The notes: generated by a model not told the origin, from the letters alone. Numbered from the stretch's first letter, positions 17,158-25,935 are shown. The stretch is DNA of 64,000 nt from Flavobacteriales bacterium (GCA_947497485.1 CANMHB010000011.1:62001-126000); one strand, 5' to 3'. Translations and numbers: made by a program.

Positions 17158-18669
17158 TTAATCATTCTCTAGCAGAATTTGTTCCAAAATTTCTCGATTA
17201 TTCAGCAAACGAGGAACTTTGTGCTGACCTCCCAATTTGTTTTTAGACTTCAACCATCGATGGAAAGTGCCCTTTTCAACGAAATGATATTTTGGAAAAT
17301 CAATATTCAAGTTTTGAAAACGCTTTACCTCATAATCGGAATTAAATTTCTTCAGTGCCTCGTCTAGTTCAATTTTAAAAGCTTCGAAGTTTTCCGGTTC
17401 TTTAGCGAACTCAATCAACCATTCATGTCCCCCATTCGACTGGGCTGAATTGAAATAAGGAGCAACAGTATACTCAAGAATTGCTGAACTTGTTTTCTCA
17501 CAAGCTTCAGAAATTGCTTTTTCGGTGTGATCCACTATCATTTTTTCTCCAAATCCATTGATGAAATGGGATGTTCTGCCAGTAACATTAAATCTAAACG
17601 GAAAAACGGAACTGAAACGAATGGTATCACCCATAATGTAACGCCAAAGTCCTGCAGAGGTAGATATCACAATAGCATACTCCTCTCCTACCTCAACATC
17701 CTCAAGTGAAAGAACTTTTTTCGAATTTATTCCATCAAATTCTGACATTGGGATAAATTCGTAAAATACTTCGGAATCAACAAGTAGTAGTAAGTCTTTA
17801 GAATGAAGTTGATCCTGCAATCCGAAATAACCTTCAGAGGAATTATAAGACTCGACGTAATTCATACTTGAATTTCCTATTAGTTCCTCAAATTGAGATT
17901 TATAGGGAGCGAAATTCATACCTCCATGAATGTATAATTCCAAATTGGGCCAAACTTCTGAAATTCGTGTTTTACCAGATATTTCTAACACGCGTCTTAA
18001 AAGTATTAAGGTCCAACTTGGAACACCTGCGAGAATGCAAATATTTTCTCCAATTGTAGCCTGCGCCATTTCATTGATTTTGGTTTCCCAATTCGACTGA
18101 AGAGCAATTTCTTTTTTCGGAGCTCGTCGCCATTCTGTCCACCAAGGTAAATTATTAATGATGATCGCAGATAAATCTCCAACAAAAATTCCTTGGTCAT
18201 TTTGCTGGGTTTCACCGCTTCCTCCAACAATTAGATGCTTGGCATTAAAAAGCTTCCGATTGGGTAGATTTGCATAATATTGCGCCAACAGGTCTTTTCC
18301 CCCAGCATAATGGTTATTTAATAAAGATTCTTTGGTTACGGGTAAGATTTTAGCACGGTCAGCTGTCGTACCGGAAGATTTTGCAAACCAAGTCGTTTTC
18401 CCTGGCCAAAGCATGGATTCAGCACCAGAAATACTTTTTTCAATATACGATTTCAAAGTCCCATAATCTTGTAATGGAACATTACTATTGAAATCCTGAT
18501 ATGATTTTACAGCTGAAAAACGATGGGTTTTACCAATCTCAGTGATTTTCCCATTTTTTATAAGATAATCAAAAGTCCTACTCTGACAGAGAAGAGGATT
18601 ATTTCTACATTCATCCAACCGAGTAATTCGTTTACCGATCAACCATGAGAATACTGAGTTGAATGGCAT
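17158..18669 (-). CDS. GH3-family acyl-adenylating enzyme
   Basis: 503 aa, the bacterial branch of the GH3 auxin-responsive promoter family. These enzymes adenylate a carboxylic acid and conjugate it to an amine. The ATP loop is WFAKSSGTTADRAK around 94-107; later SYNSSEGYFG and the YAIVISTSAGLWRY block are typical. The acid and amine are unknown in bacteria. Common in Bacteroidota, often as here near a small propeller-like exported protein. Confidence 0.85.
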   Translation of the reverse strand: MPFNSVFSWLIGKRITRLDECRNNPLLCQSRTFDYLIKNGKITEIGKTHRFSAVKSYQDFNSNVPLQDYGTLKSYIEKSISGAESMLWPGKTTWFAKSSGTTADRAKILPVTKESLLNNHYAGGKDLLAQYYANLPNRKLFNAKHLIVGGSGETQQNDQGIFVGDLSAIIINNLPWWTEWRRAPKKEIALQSNWETKINEMAQATIGENICILAGVPSWTLILLRRVLEISGKTRISEVWPNLELYIHGGMNFAPYKSQFEELIGNSSMNYVESYNSSEGYFGLQDQLHSKDLLLLVDSEVFYEFIPMSEFDGINSKKVLSLEDVEVGEEYAIVISTSAGLWRYIMGDTIRFSSVFPFRFNVTGRTSHFINGFGEKMIVDHTEKAISEACEKTSSAILEYTVAPYFNSAQSNGGHEWLIEFAKEPENFEAFKIELDEALKKFNSDYEVKRFQNLNIDFPKYHFVEKGTFHRWLKSKNKLGGQHKVPRLLNNREILEQILLEND

Positions 18670-18691
18670 AGCTCGATGGAATTAACCTCTA

Positions 18692-18826
18692 TTATCCCCA
18701 GATTAGAATCGAGGTAATGATTGCAATTAATGCAATGGTATACATTGTGCCCAAAGCAACTGTTGAATCATCGAAATAACTGCGGTTTCCTGAATTATCT
18801 GAATTGTGTTCCGAATGTGATGACAT
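18692..18826 (-). CDS. Predicted 44-aa small membrane protein
   Basis: ATG 18826 to TAA 18692. The first 25 residues are polar and rich in Ser, Asn and His (MSSHSEHNSDNSGNRS), followed by one hydrophobic helix, TMYTIALIAIITSILIWG. A perfect TAnnTTTG box (18842-18849) lies 15 bases upstream, and the frame ends 22 bp before the GH3-like gene, so it is probably the first gene of that operon. Short single-helix proteins of this design can accompany transporters or oxidases, but I know no function. Confidence 0.6.
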   Translation of the reverse strand: MSSHSEHNSDNSGNRSYFDDSTVALGTMYTIALIAIITSILIWG

Positions 18827-18841
18827 AGCTTATTTTTTTAT

Positions 18842-18849
18842 CAAAAGTA
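18842..18849 (-). promoter_or_regulatory. TAnnTTTG -7 box before the 44-aa gene
   Basis: Minus-strand TACTTTTG, perfect consensus, 15 bases before ATG 18826 and just after the terminator of the upstream yccA-like gene. Confidence 0.5.
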
Positions 18850-18881
18850 GAAAATGTTTTTTAACTGATTTAATTGAAATG

Positions 18882-18922
18882 TAAAAAAAATAAAAAATCC
18901 CGATTTAATATAAAACCGGGAT
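18882..18922 (-). terminator. Rho-independent terminator after the YccA-like gene
   Basis: On the minus strand a 10-bp stem (ATCCCGGTTT / AAATCGGGAT, one G-U pair, six-base loop, 18897-18922) is followed by TTTTTA and eight T. It closes the folE-yccA transcript. Confidence 0.85.
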
Positions 18923-18944
18923 ACAATAAATCGAAAATTAAAGG

Positions 18945-19664
18945 TTAATCTCTGTTGCCAAACAATTTCAAAATAGTCAAGAACAAGTTAACAAAAGTGA
19001 TGTATAAACTCAATCCTCCAAAAATTTCCATTTTCATTTTTATCGAAGGATCCATTTCAACATTATGAGCTAAGTTTTTCAATTCTTGCATTTTATAAGC
19101 AACTAAACCTGTGAATACAAAAACACAAATGTAAGTTATCATTTTATCCATGCCCGAACTTTGAACAAACATATTTACCAAACTAGCTAAAACAACGCCA
19201 ATCAAAGCCATATAAAGCAAGCTTCCAAACTTCGTTAAGTCTGTTTTAGTTGTATATCCTAAAACCGCCATCAATGCGAAAACACCAGCAGAAACAAAAA
19301 ATGATACATAAATTGAACCTAACGAATAAACCATAAAGATGGAAGATAAACTCAATCCCATCAATACGGAATATAGAATAAAAAGTCCAAGCATCAATTT
19401 AGTCGAAATTTTCTCAAAACCTAGACTCATTGCAAATACGATAGCCAAAGGAGAAAAGGTAACAACCCAAAAGAAAATTGACATTCCTGTGCCTTCGGAA
19501 TTGATAAACAAGGAATTGAAATAAGCAGGGTTTGATCCAACTAAGTATGCCAAAATTCCGGAAATACCCAATGCTGCAAACATATAAGTATAAACATTCT
19601 TAATAAAGTCGATAGCCACATCACTCGAAACTGCAGGCTGGTTGTTATTAAAATAATTATCCAT
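18945..19664 (-). CDS. Bax inhibitor-1/YccA family membrane protein
   Basis: 239 aa with seven hydrophobic segments. The N-terminus FIKNVYTYMFAALGISG and the MGLSLSSIFM block are typical of the Bax inhibitor-1 family; in E. coli the relative YccA modulates FtsH proteolysis and YbhL-type members are calcium-leak channels. Here the exact role is unknown. It lies 2 bp after folE and ends in a strong terminator. Confidence 0.87.
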   Translation of the reverse strand: MDNYFNNNQPAVSSDVAIDFIKNVYTYMFAALGISGILAYLVGSNPAYFNSLFINSEGTGMSIFFWVVTFSPLAIVFAMSLGFEKISTKLMLGLFILYSVLMGLSLSSIFMVYSLGSIYVSFFVSAGVFALMAVLGYTTKTDLTKFGSLLYMALIGVVLASLVNMFVQSSGMDKMITYICVFVFTGLVAYKMQELKNLAHNVEMDPSIKMKMEIFGGLSLYITFVNLFLTILKLFGNRD

Positions 19665-19666
19665 AA

Positions 19667-20236
19667 TTAATGAAGTTTTGCTTGTACTAAATTAATAAAT
19701 TCTTTTCTCGTTGCATCATTGGTTAAAAATATTCCCGTAAATGCACTTGTAGTTGTAGCAGAATTTTGTTTTTGTACCCCTCGCATTTGCATACACATGT
19801 GCGAGCATTCTATTACAACTGCAACTCCTTTCGGATTGAGTGTTCGTTGAATGCAATCGCGAATTTCAATAGTCAAACGCTCTTGAACTTGTAAACGTCT
19901 TGAATAAGCATCAACAACTCTCGGTAATTTGCTTAATCCAACGATTTTTCCATCTGGAATGTAAGCTATGTGAGCTTTTCCAAAAAAAGGCAACATGTGA
20001 TGTTCGCATAGGGAATATATTTCAATGTCCTTAACCAAAACCATTTCGGAATACTCTTCATGAAAAATGGCTTGATTTACAATATCGTCTGGATTTATGT
20101 CATAACCATGTGTTAGATATTTCATGGCTTTCGCAACACGTTCGGGTGTTTTCAATAATCCTTCTCTCAAGGGATCTTCACCAATTTCTTCAATAATTGA
20201 GCGATATAGCCCTTCCATTTCGTTAATTTTCAACAT
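19667..20236 (-). CDS. folE: GTP cyclohydrolase I
   Basis: 189 aa. Converts GTP to dihydroneopterin triphosphate for folate and also feeds QueD in queuosine synthesis. Zinc ligands Cys77 and His80 ([13 protein letters not shown]) and Cys148 ([10 protein letters not shown]) are present, as is the [18 protein letters not shown] block. The upstream gene is queD, 29 bp away, which uses its product, so the pair likely serves queuosine as well as folate. Confidence 0.95.
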   Translation of the reverse strand: MLKINEMEGLYRSIIEEIGEDPLREGLLKTPERVAKAMKYLTHGYDINPDDIVNQAIFHEEYSEMVLVKDIEIYSLCEHHMLPFFGKAHIAYIPDGKIVGLSKLPRVVDAYSRRLQVQERLTIEIRDCIQRTLNPKGVAVVIECSHMCMQMRGVQKQNSATTTSAFTGIFLTNDATRKEFINLVQAKLH

Positions 20237-20265
20237 ACTAGTCTTTTCGATATAACGAAATTGAA

Positions 20266-20697
20266 TTAAAAAGGTTCTTTTCCTCCGTAATATTCGACAA
20301 AATTATTTTCTGTTTCTATTAACTTTATTTTTGCGAGTTCACCTCCATTCAGGCGAACATCAGTATCAATTAAATCCCAAATGGCGATCGCAACATTCTC
20401 TGTGGAAGCCATAATATCTCTAAGAAATGGAACATCTAAATTTAGGTTTTTATGATCAAGTGCTTCGATAACTTTTTCTCGTACGATTGCACTCAACGTT
20501 TTAAGATTAATCACAAAACCTGTATCAGGATTAGGAACACCTTTAACTGTAACATACAATTGGAAATTATGTCCATGCCAATTTTTGTTGGCGCACTTAC
20601 CAAAAACCTCCTCATTTTTTTCTTCACTCCATTCGGGCTTCCACAGTTTGTGAGCCGCATTGAATGTTTCTCTTCGCGTAATGTAAATTGTCTTCAT
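20266..20697 (-). CDS. queD: 6-carboxytetrahydropterin synthase QueD
   Basis: 143 aa of the PTPS/QueD family. Zinc ligands are His16 (FNAAHKL), His41 and His43 (WHGHNF), with catalytic Cys35 six residues before the HGH. It converts dihydroneopterin triphosphate to 6-carboxytetrahydropterin on the way to preQ0. Placed between mtaB and folE. Eukaryotic-type 6-pyruvoyl-tetrahydropterin synthase is the alternative member of the family; the bacterial context favours QueD. Confidence 0.88.
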   Translation of the reverse strand: MKTIYITRRETFNAAHKLWKPEWSEEKNEEVFGKCANKNWHGHNFQLYVTVKGVPNPDTGFVINLKTLSAIVREKVIEALDHKNLNLDVPFLRDIMASTENVAIAIWDLIDTDVRLNGGELAKIKLIETENNFVEYYGGKEPF

Positions 20698-20700
20698 TTT

Positions 20701-22023
20701 TTAAACTGTCTCTTTGATATTTATCAGTTCAACTTTCATTATTCCATCTCGATCCGTTTCCAATAAACGAATTGATTGAAAGGTATTCGTTAGTTTTGAA
20801 TCGAACGGAAATTTCACTTTGACATAATTTTCGGTAAAACCAAACATAGTCCCCTCCTCTTCTTCTTGTTCGAATAAAACCTGTCGCTCTGTTCCTTGAT
20901 TTTCCAAATAAAATTGTCGTTTTTTTCGGTCGGAAAGCAAGTGTAATTGTTTGCTTCGTTCCCTCCTAACCTCCATTGGAACTTTTTCTCCCAACTTTGG
21001 CGCACCGGTATTCGCGCGTTCGGAATATGTAAAAACGTGCAAATAGGAAATATCAAGATCTTTCAGGAAATTAACCGTGTCCATAAAATCTTCATTCGTT
21101 TCACCCGGAAAACCAACAATCACATCCACACCGATGCAAGCATCCGGTCGAATGGATTTGATTTTTGCAACCCGCTCGACGTAAAGTTCACGATCGTATT
21201 TCCTCCGCATCAATTTCAATAAGCGATTACTTCCAGATTGAAGTGGAATATGAAAATGTGGCACAAAGCGTTTAGAATCTTTCAAACAAAATTTAATGAT
21301 TTCATTCGAAAGTAAATTCGGTTCAATCGATGAAATCCGAAAACGATCAATTCCATCTACTTGATCCAATTGTTTGATTAATTCAAAGAAATTTTCGTTG
21401 CTACCTTGACCGAAATCACCAATGTTCACACCAGTTAAAACCACTTCTTTAACATCCGTCTGAGCAATCTTTTTAGCTTCGAAAATCGTTTGTTGAATGG
21501 AAGCGTTTCGACTTTTGCCACGAGCAAGTGGAATTGTACAAAACGTACAAAAATAATCACAACCATCTTGCACTTTTAAAAATGACCTAGTTCGATCTCC
21601 CATCGAAAAGGAAGGAACGAAATCTTTTGTGCTTTTAATGTTGTCGTAAATAACTATTGGTTGAGCAAGCTTAGCTTCTTTTTTCTCTAAGTGTTCGAGA
21701 ATATTGAATTTTTCATTTGCACCCAATACCAAATCAACTCCTGGAATTTTTGAAATTTCTTCTGGTTTTAATTGTGCATAACATCCAACAATAACAACAA
21801 ACGAATCGGGATTAATTTTCGACGCTCGACGAACCAATTGCTTGCATTTCTTATCAGCGTTTTCAGTAACCGAACACGTATTAATTACATAAATATCCGG
21901 TGTATCCTCAAAGTCAACTTTTGCAAAACCAGCTTCTTCGAAAAGTCGAGCAATAGTGGAAGTTTCAGAGAAATTCAACTTGCAACCCAACGTGTAGAAA
22001 GCGACTTTTTTGAACTGATTCAT
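20701..22023 (-). CDS. mtaB: tRNA t6A37 methylthiotransferase MtaB
   Basis: 440 aa radical-SAM enzyme that adds a methylthio group to N6-threonylcarbamoyl-A37 of tRNA. The N-terminal domain carries Cys14, Cys50 and Cys81 for the auxiliary cluster; the radical-SAM cluster ligands are Cys155, Cys159 and Cys162 (CDYFCTFC). A C-terminal TRAM-like stretch follows. The GCKLN start is typical of MtaB rather than MiaB or RimO. A perfect TAnnTTTG box is five bases before the ATG. Confidence 0.92.
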   Translation of the reverse strand: MNQFKKVAFYTLGCKLNFSETSTIARLFEEAGFAKVDFEDTPDIYVINTCSVTENADKKCKQLVRRASKINPDSFVVIVGCYAQLKPEEISKIPGVDLVLGANEKFNILEHLEKKEAKLAQPIVIYDNIKSTKDFVPSFSMGDRTRSFLKVQDGCDYFCTFCTIPLARGKSRNASIQQTIFEAKKIAQTDVKEVVLTGVNIGDFGQGSNENFFELIKQLDQVDGIDRFRISSIEPNLLSNEIIKFCLKDSKRFVPHFHIPLQSGSNRLLKLMRRKYDRELYVERVAKIKSIRPDACIGVDVIVGFPGETNEDFMDTVNFLKDLDISYLHVFTYSERANTGAPKLGEKVPMEVRRERSKQLHLLSDRKKRQFYLENQGTERQVLFEQEEEEGTMFGFTENYVKVKFPFDSKLTNTFQSIRLLETDRDGIMKVELINIKETV

Positions 22024-22028
22024 CGTGG

Positions 22029-22036
22029 CAAATTTA
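22029..22036 (-). promoter_or_regulatory. TAnnTTTG -7 box of mtaB
   Basis: Minus-strand TAAATTTG, perfect consensus, five bases (CCACG) before ATG 22023, again implying little or no leader. It probably drives mtaB-queD-folE-yccA. Confidence 0.55.
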
Positions 22037-22112
22037 GGGATAAATTTTCGTTATGAAAAGCAGTGAAAAATGACTTAACATTGACTAAAAAAACAATTAT
22101 CAAACGAAAAAA

Positions 22113-22919
22113 TTATTTCAATCCCTTTTTTGCATTTGAACTTGTTACAACTTTTTGACCAGTTTTTGATTCTAGTTCTTTTCTCGCCACCTTGGCAACA
22201 TTTCCTCCTTGTTGAGCAACATTTTTGCTTTCTTCAAGATTTGTTGGATTAGTTGCAGAGGAAATATCTTTGGTTGATGCCTCAGCAAGCATATTTAAAA
22301 TCAACTCGGTATTAGTCATATTATCGCGAAGATTTTCCTTTTTCAAGCCTTTCAGAATTTTGTATTCCTTAGTTGAGAATCCTGACCATGTTTTCGTAAT
22401 GATATCAGTCAACGTAGCAAATTGCACCCCTTCTTGCACCCCAACTCGTTTCCATTCATCAGTTAGTTCTTTTCGAATTTCAATGCTTTTTAAGCGCTGA
22501 TTGATCCAATTTTCCGAATAACCCAATCTTCGATAATTTTCTAAAGCTCGATCAATGCTTATTTCGGGATCTTCCATTTCATCGAGTCGTTCACTCCCGA
22601 CTTGAGCCAACCAAACCTTAAATGGTTCAGCTTTTGGAGAAGGGATGGATTGAATTAATCGAAATAATTGTTCCGTATCGGCGACATCGGTTTTATAAAA
22701 TTTACCATCTGAAGAAAGCATTTTCAGTTGGTTACAATTTGTAACCAACTCACTACCTTCCTTTAATAATCGATGTTTTAGGACTTTCCAATAATTATTT
22801 GGTTTTGGGCTATCGGTCAGCACCCCTATAACATCAACGATTGAAAAATACCATTTGTTTTGTTCTTCGCTCCAAGCTGTGCGGACAGGTTTGTCGTTGA
22901 AATTCTGTAATTGACTCAT
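22113..22919 (-). CDS. BRO-N/DinD-like protein
   Basis: 268 aa. Residues about 10-110 resemble the BRO-N domain (TAWSEEQNKWYFSIVDVIGVLTDS, then KMLSSDGKFYKTDVADTEQLFRLIQSIPSPKAEPFKVWLA), which is shared by phage antirepressors and the DNA-damage protein DinD. The C-terminus is basic and hydrophilic. Stand-alone copies of this family are frequent in Bacteroidota chromosomes outside prophages, and no phage gene is near. Role in DNA binding or damage response is inferred only. An inverted repeat (22922-22940) sits right before the start. Confidence 0.8.
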   Translation of the reverse strand: MSQLQNFNDKPVRTAWSEEQNKWYFSIVDVIGVLTDSPKPNNYWKVLKHRLLKEGSELVTNCNQLKMLSSDGKFYKTDVADTEQLFRLIQSIPSPKAEPFKVWLAQVGSERLDEMEDPEISIDRALENYRRLGYSENWINQRLKSIEIRKELTDEWKRVGVQEGVQFATLTDIITKTWSGFSTKEYKILKGLKKENLRDNMTNTELILNMLAEASTKDISSATNPTNLEESKNVAQQGGNVAKVARKELESKTGQKVVTSSNAKKGLK

Positions 22920-22921
22920 TT

Positions 22922-22940
22922 TTTAGGATTCTTACCTAAA
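22922..22940. promoter_or_regulatory. Inverted repeat before the BRO-like gene
   Basis: TTTAGG and CCTAAA flank seven bases, immediately upstream of ATG 22919 and adjoining a one-mismatch -7 box (TATATTTA, minus). It may be an operator. Confidence 0.3.
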
Positions 22941-23024
22941 TATACAAAATTTCGATGAATAAATGAATTATTGTTTATACGATTAAACCATTGAAATGGT
23001 TATATCAAACATATGTAAACAATC

Positions 23025-23161
23025 AGGGTCGGTTCCGATAACTATCGGAATAATCCCGACCCTAATTTGTTTAATACCAATTAAAAATGGTTACAATCTA
23101 ATTATCATCTCCCTCAATCCCTCTTCAAAGAGGGAAGTAGGATTCTCCCCTCGAGGGGAGA
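23025..23161. repeat. Three consecutive intergenic hairpins
   Basis: In order: a 15-bp hairpin with a five-base bulge (23025-23063; outer AGGGTCGG/CCGACCCT, inner TTCCGAT/ATCGGAA); TCCCTCTT-CA-AAGAGGGA (23118-23135); and the perfect 18-bp palindrome TCTCCCCTCGAGGGGAGA (23144-23161). They lie downstream of the LamG gene. The G/C-rich wording is unlike nearby DNA and similar to dispersed repeats of Bacteroidota; they may also stop or stabilise the LamG mRNA. The rest of 22941-23181 holds nothing recognised. Confidence 0.6.
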
Positions 23162-23181
23162 GTAAGAGGGGTGAAAATTTA

Positions 23182-24234
23182 TTACTGCAACACAATCTTC
23201 TTTATATCAACCGTATTGCCTTGTGGATCAATAATTCGTACAAAATACAATCCGTTTCCACCCCATGTTGTGATGTCAACATAAAATTGTTGTTGATTTA
23301 CCGCATTTTGAAAAACTTGCTGACCTTGCGCATCTTCGATTTTGATGCTGTAACCATTCATTGTTGCTAAATTGCCGGCATCAATGGTAATGTGGTCATT
23401 GGATGGGTTAGGCCAAATTTTCAGCGTGTTCATATACGTAATTGGGTTGTAACCCGTAATGCCGGTATTGATAACCAAAGTATCTGTTACGGTAACGTAA
23501 TCATAACAAATATTTGCATTGTATAAATCCGTGATTTCTTGTTGTGTTAGAGTACGGTTCCAGATGCCGATATCATCGATTAATCCTGAATAATAGAAAG
23601 CAGGTGTAACATTTGCTCTTGCTCCCAATCGAATATCAACATTATTATTCATTATTTGAAAATTTGCAACACTTCCAGCGTTTTGCCCATTAACAAAATA
23701 TGAAACAACGTTTTGCGAAGAATTAAAAATAAAGATGACATTGTACCATGCATTTATAATTATTGAATCGGTGTTAGCAAATCCACCAGAACTGCCATTT
23801 CCAGATGAAAATAATTTTGTCGTTGGATTTATTTCTGATTCCCATCCATTCGGATTCGCAGCTGCATTTGTATATTTTGAAATTATTTTACCCCCAATAT
23901 GATTTCCGCCCGCGACCAAATAATCCTTAATTTCCGATGCATTAAACCAAAGTGAATATGAAAAATCTTGATTTGATGTTAAATTTTGAAGATCAATAAA
24001 ATCACTAACCCCATCAAAACTATACGCCTTATTCGAATTCCCAAAACGATCTGTCGTCAATGTCGCACCATTAACCGTTCCATTATTACCATTCCCACTT
24101 TCATCATTGGCATTTCCGTTAAAAGGCCACCAACCTACCAAGCCATTTGTAGGAACATAACTTGGGACTTGCGCCATTACATTCGCAGTCATACAAAGCC
24201 CAACTGCAAAAGCTGAAATCATAACTTTTTTCAT
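23182..24234 (-). CDS. LamG-domain protein with T9SS type A sorting tail
   Basis: 350 aa from ATG 24234, chosen because it opens a standard signal peptide (MKKVMISAFAVGLCMTANVMAQ). Residues about 25-240 are a concanavalin-like LamG/laminin-G_3 fold: GLVGWWPFNGNANDESGNGN at the start and LIDDIGIWNRTLTQQEI at the end are its standard marks. The C-terminal 90 residues (IWPNPSNDHITI ... GLYFVRI ... KKIVLQ) are a Por-type A sorting domain, so it is exported by T9SS and displayed or released. Its ligand, probably a glycan or matrix component, is unknown. A structured leader or ncRNA lies upstream. Confidence 0.87.
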   Translation of the reverse strand: MKKVMISAFAVGLCMTANVMAQVPSYVPTNGLVGWWPFNGNANDESGNGNNGTVNGATLTTDRFGNSNKAYSFDGVSDFIDLQNLTSNQDFSYSLWFNASEIKDYLVAGGNHIGGKIISKYTNAAANPNGWESEINPTTKLFSSGNGSSGGFANTDSIIINAWYNVIFIFNSSQNVVSYFVNGQNAGSVANFQIMNNNVDIRLGARANVTPAFYYSGLIDDIGIWNRTLTQQEITDLYNANICYDYVTVTDTLVINTGITGYNPITYMNTLKIWPNPSNDHITIDAGNLATMNGYSIKIEDAQGQQVFQNAVNQQQFYVDITTWGGNGLYFVRIIDPQGNTVDIKKIVLQ

Positions 24235-24281
24235 TTTTAAAAGTTTTAGTCTCACCCGCCCCTCAGTGAATTGACACAAAT

Positions 24282-24442
24282 AAAAAAGCGTGGGACAGTT
24301 GCCATGCTTGTACTAGAGGGAGTCGAAGCCCTAACCTACAAAGCAAAGCAACGCCCACGCCGTAGCATGAGCGTTTCGCTTTAACTTCCCTGTAGGTTTC
24401 GAAATTTCGACTTTTCTAGTACAGGTCGTTTAGCAAACGCTA
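24282..24442 (-). ncRNA. Candidate structured RNA (attenuator-like leader or sRNA) upstream of the LamG gene
   Basis: Read on the minus strand, three helices pair a 5' arm with a 3' arm: 24416-24425 with 24307-24316 (10 bp, one G-U), 24406-24412 with 24321-24327 (7 bp) and 24391-24398 with 24333-24340 (8 bp). The enclosed loop carries GCGTGGG and GTTGC (24354-24360, 24348-24352), which pair with GCAAC and CCCACGC (24298-24302, 24288-24294) outside the long stem; that second helix is followed by TTTTTT and so looks like a terminator. The two folds cross, meaning either a pseudoknot or a switch. A 7-bp pairing AGCGTTT/AAACGCT (24442-24436 with 24376-24370) adds a further option. A full promoter lies upstream at 24481-24511. 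No Rfam family was recognised. Confidence 0.5.
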
Positions 24443-24480
24443 TTTTTTTCTTCTAAAATTATTTCCCCGTTGGGATAAGG

Positions 24481-24511
24481 CAAATGTAAAAATTATTTCA
24501 CGTAAGGCAAA
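24481..24511 (-). promoter_or_regulatory. Complete promoter driving the structured RNA and LamG gene
   Basis: On the minus strand TTTG (24511-24508), a 19-base spacer, then TACATTTG (24488-24481) fit both elements of the Bacteroidota consensus. Transcription would begin near 24475, about 240 nt upstream of the LamG ATG. Confidence 0.6.
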
Positions 24512-24591
24512 ACAATGATTTGATCGAATTGAATTGTTCTTTTCATTATTCATAGACCTTCTAACGTGAAAATTATTTTTACTTTTAGCAC

Positions 24592-25929
24592 GTGATACAA
24601 AAAGGAGATAAAAAAATAATTCGAGGTTGGGTGATGTATGACTGGGCTAACTCGGTCTACAACCTTGTAATTTCGTCATCCATTTTTCCGATATTCTATG
24701 AAGCTCAAACGCGCATGGTTTATGCCGAGAAAAATAGATTAAACGCGGATAATGTAGATCCAAATCTAGTTACTGTCGATTTTTTTGGAATGCACGTTTC
24801 ACCAAGTGTTCTTTATTCGTTGACACTTTCCTTTTCATTTGTACTCGTCACATTTTTATCGCCTTTACTTTCTGGGATCGCTGATTACACGGGAAGCAAA
24901 AAGAAATTTCTCCGTTTTTTCTGTTACATGGGTTCAATTTCGGCGATGTCGCTATATTTCTTTGACGCCAACCGCATAGAATTAGGATTGATTTCTGTTC
25001 TTCTTGCTTCGATTGGTTATTGGAACTCACTTGTATTCTACAACGCTTTTCTTCCTGAAATTGCCGAACCAAAAGACCAAGACAAAGTTTCAGCTCGAGG
25101 CTTTATCATGGGATATCTTGGTAGCATGTTGCTACTGCTGATATGCTTGGGAATCATTATGGGTATTGATAAATCATATACTCGAATTAGCTTCTTGTTA
25201 GTTGGTTTGTGGTGGATCGGATTTTCGCAATATACGTATCGTGTGTTACCAAATAATGTTTACAACAAAACCCCAGAACCAGGGTATATTTGGCGTGGAT
25301 TTAGAGAATTAAAAGTTGTATTTCAGGAATTCCGTAAAACCAATCGCTTAAAAAAATACCTGAGATCATTTTTCTTTTTCAATACAGGCGTTCAGACGGT
25401 TATGTTGATGGCAACTGTTTTTGCGGCAAAAGCAATTGAGTGGCCCGGAGAAAGTGGTAAATCAGGTTTGATAATTGCCGTTTTGCTCATACAATTACTT
25501 GGAGCAATTGGAGCTAAAATTATGTCTTCGCTCGCTGTAAAATTAGATAACATCAAAGCGCTCATGATATCCGTTGGAATATGGATTGTAATCTGTTGTT
25601 GTGCATTCTTCATTCATAAACCAACCGAATTTTATTTTTTAGCAGCATCTGTAGGATTAGTTATGGGTGGAGTTCAAGCAGTTGCTCGCTCTACCTATTC
25701 AAAATATTTACCTGAAACAACTGACCATGCCAGTTACTTTTCTTTTTATGATGCAACAGAAAAAATTGGTATTGTCTTCGGAACGGCGTTTTTCGCATTA
25801 ACTGAATATTTATTTGAAGATATCAGGTATTCCATATTTTCTGTTGGGGCATTCTTCGTTATGGGATTCATATTCCTGTTCTTTGTCCCTAAGGAAGAAA
25901 ATTCAAATTTGCATTTAGAAAAACATTAA
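24592..25929 (+). CDS. UMF1-family MFS transporter
   Basis: 445 aa with about twelve hydrophobic segments. The opening IIRGWVMYDWANSVYNLVISS is diagnostic of the UMF1/Atg22-like group of major facilitators in Bacteroidota. GIADYTGSKKKFL is the loop 2-3 motif. Substrate unknown. The GTG at 24592 follows a one-mismatch -7 box (TACTTTTA, 24580-24587) by four bases. dapD begins six bases after its stop and is likely co-transcribed. Confidence 0.85.
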   Translation: MIQKGDKKIIRGWVMYDWANSVYNLVISSSIFPIFYEAQTRMVYAEKNRLNADNVDPNLVTVDFFGMHVSPSVLYSLTLSFSFVLVTFLSPLLSGIADYTGSKKKFLRFFCYMGSISAMSLYFFDANRIELGLISVLLASIGYWNSLVFYNAFLPEIAEPKDQDKVSARGFIMGYLGSMLLLLICLGIIMGIDKSYTRISFLLVGLWWIGFSQYTYRVLPNNVYNKTPEPGYIWRGFRELKVVFQEFRKTNRLKKYLRSFFFFNTGVQTVMLMATVFAAKAIEWPGESGKSGLIIAVLLIQLLGAIGAKIMSSLAVKLDNIKALMISVGIWIVICCCAFFIHKPTEFYFLAASVGLVMGGVQAVARSTYSKYLPETTDHASYFSFYDATEKIGIVFGTAFFALTEYLFEDIRYSIFSVGAFFVMGFIFLFFVPKEENSNLHLEKH

Positions 25930-25935
25930 TTCAAT

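Noticed and set aside
22113..22919. Prophage remnant marked by the BRO-like protein
   Set aside because: No integrase, capsid, tail or repressor genes are near, and the family is common as a stand-alone chromosomal gene.
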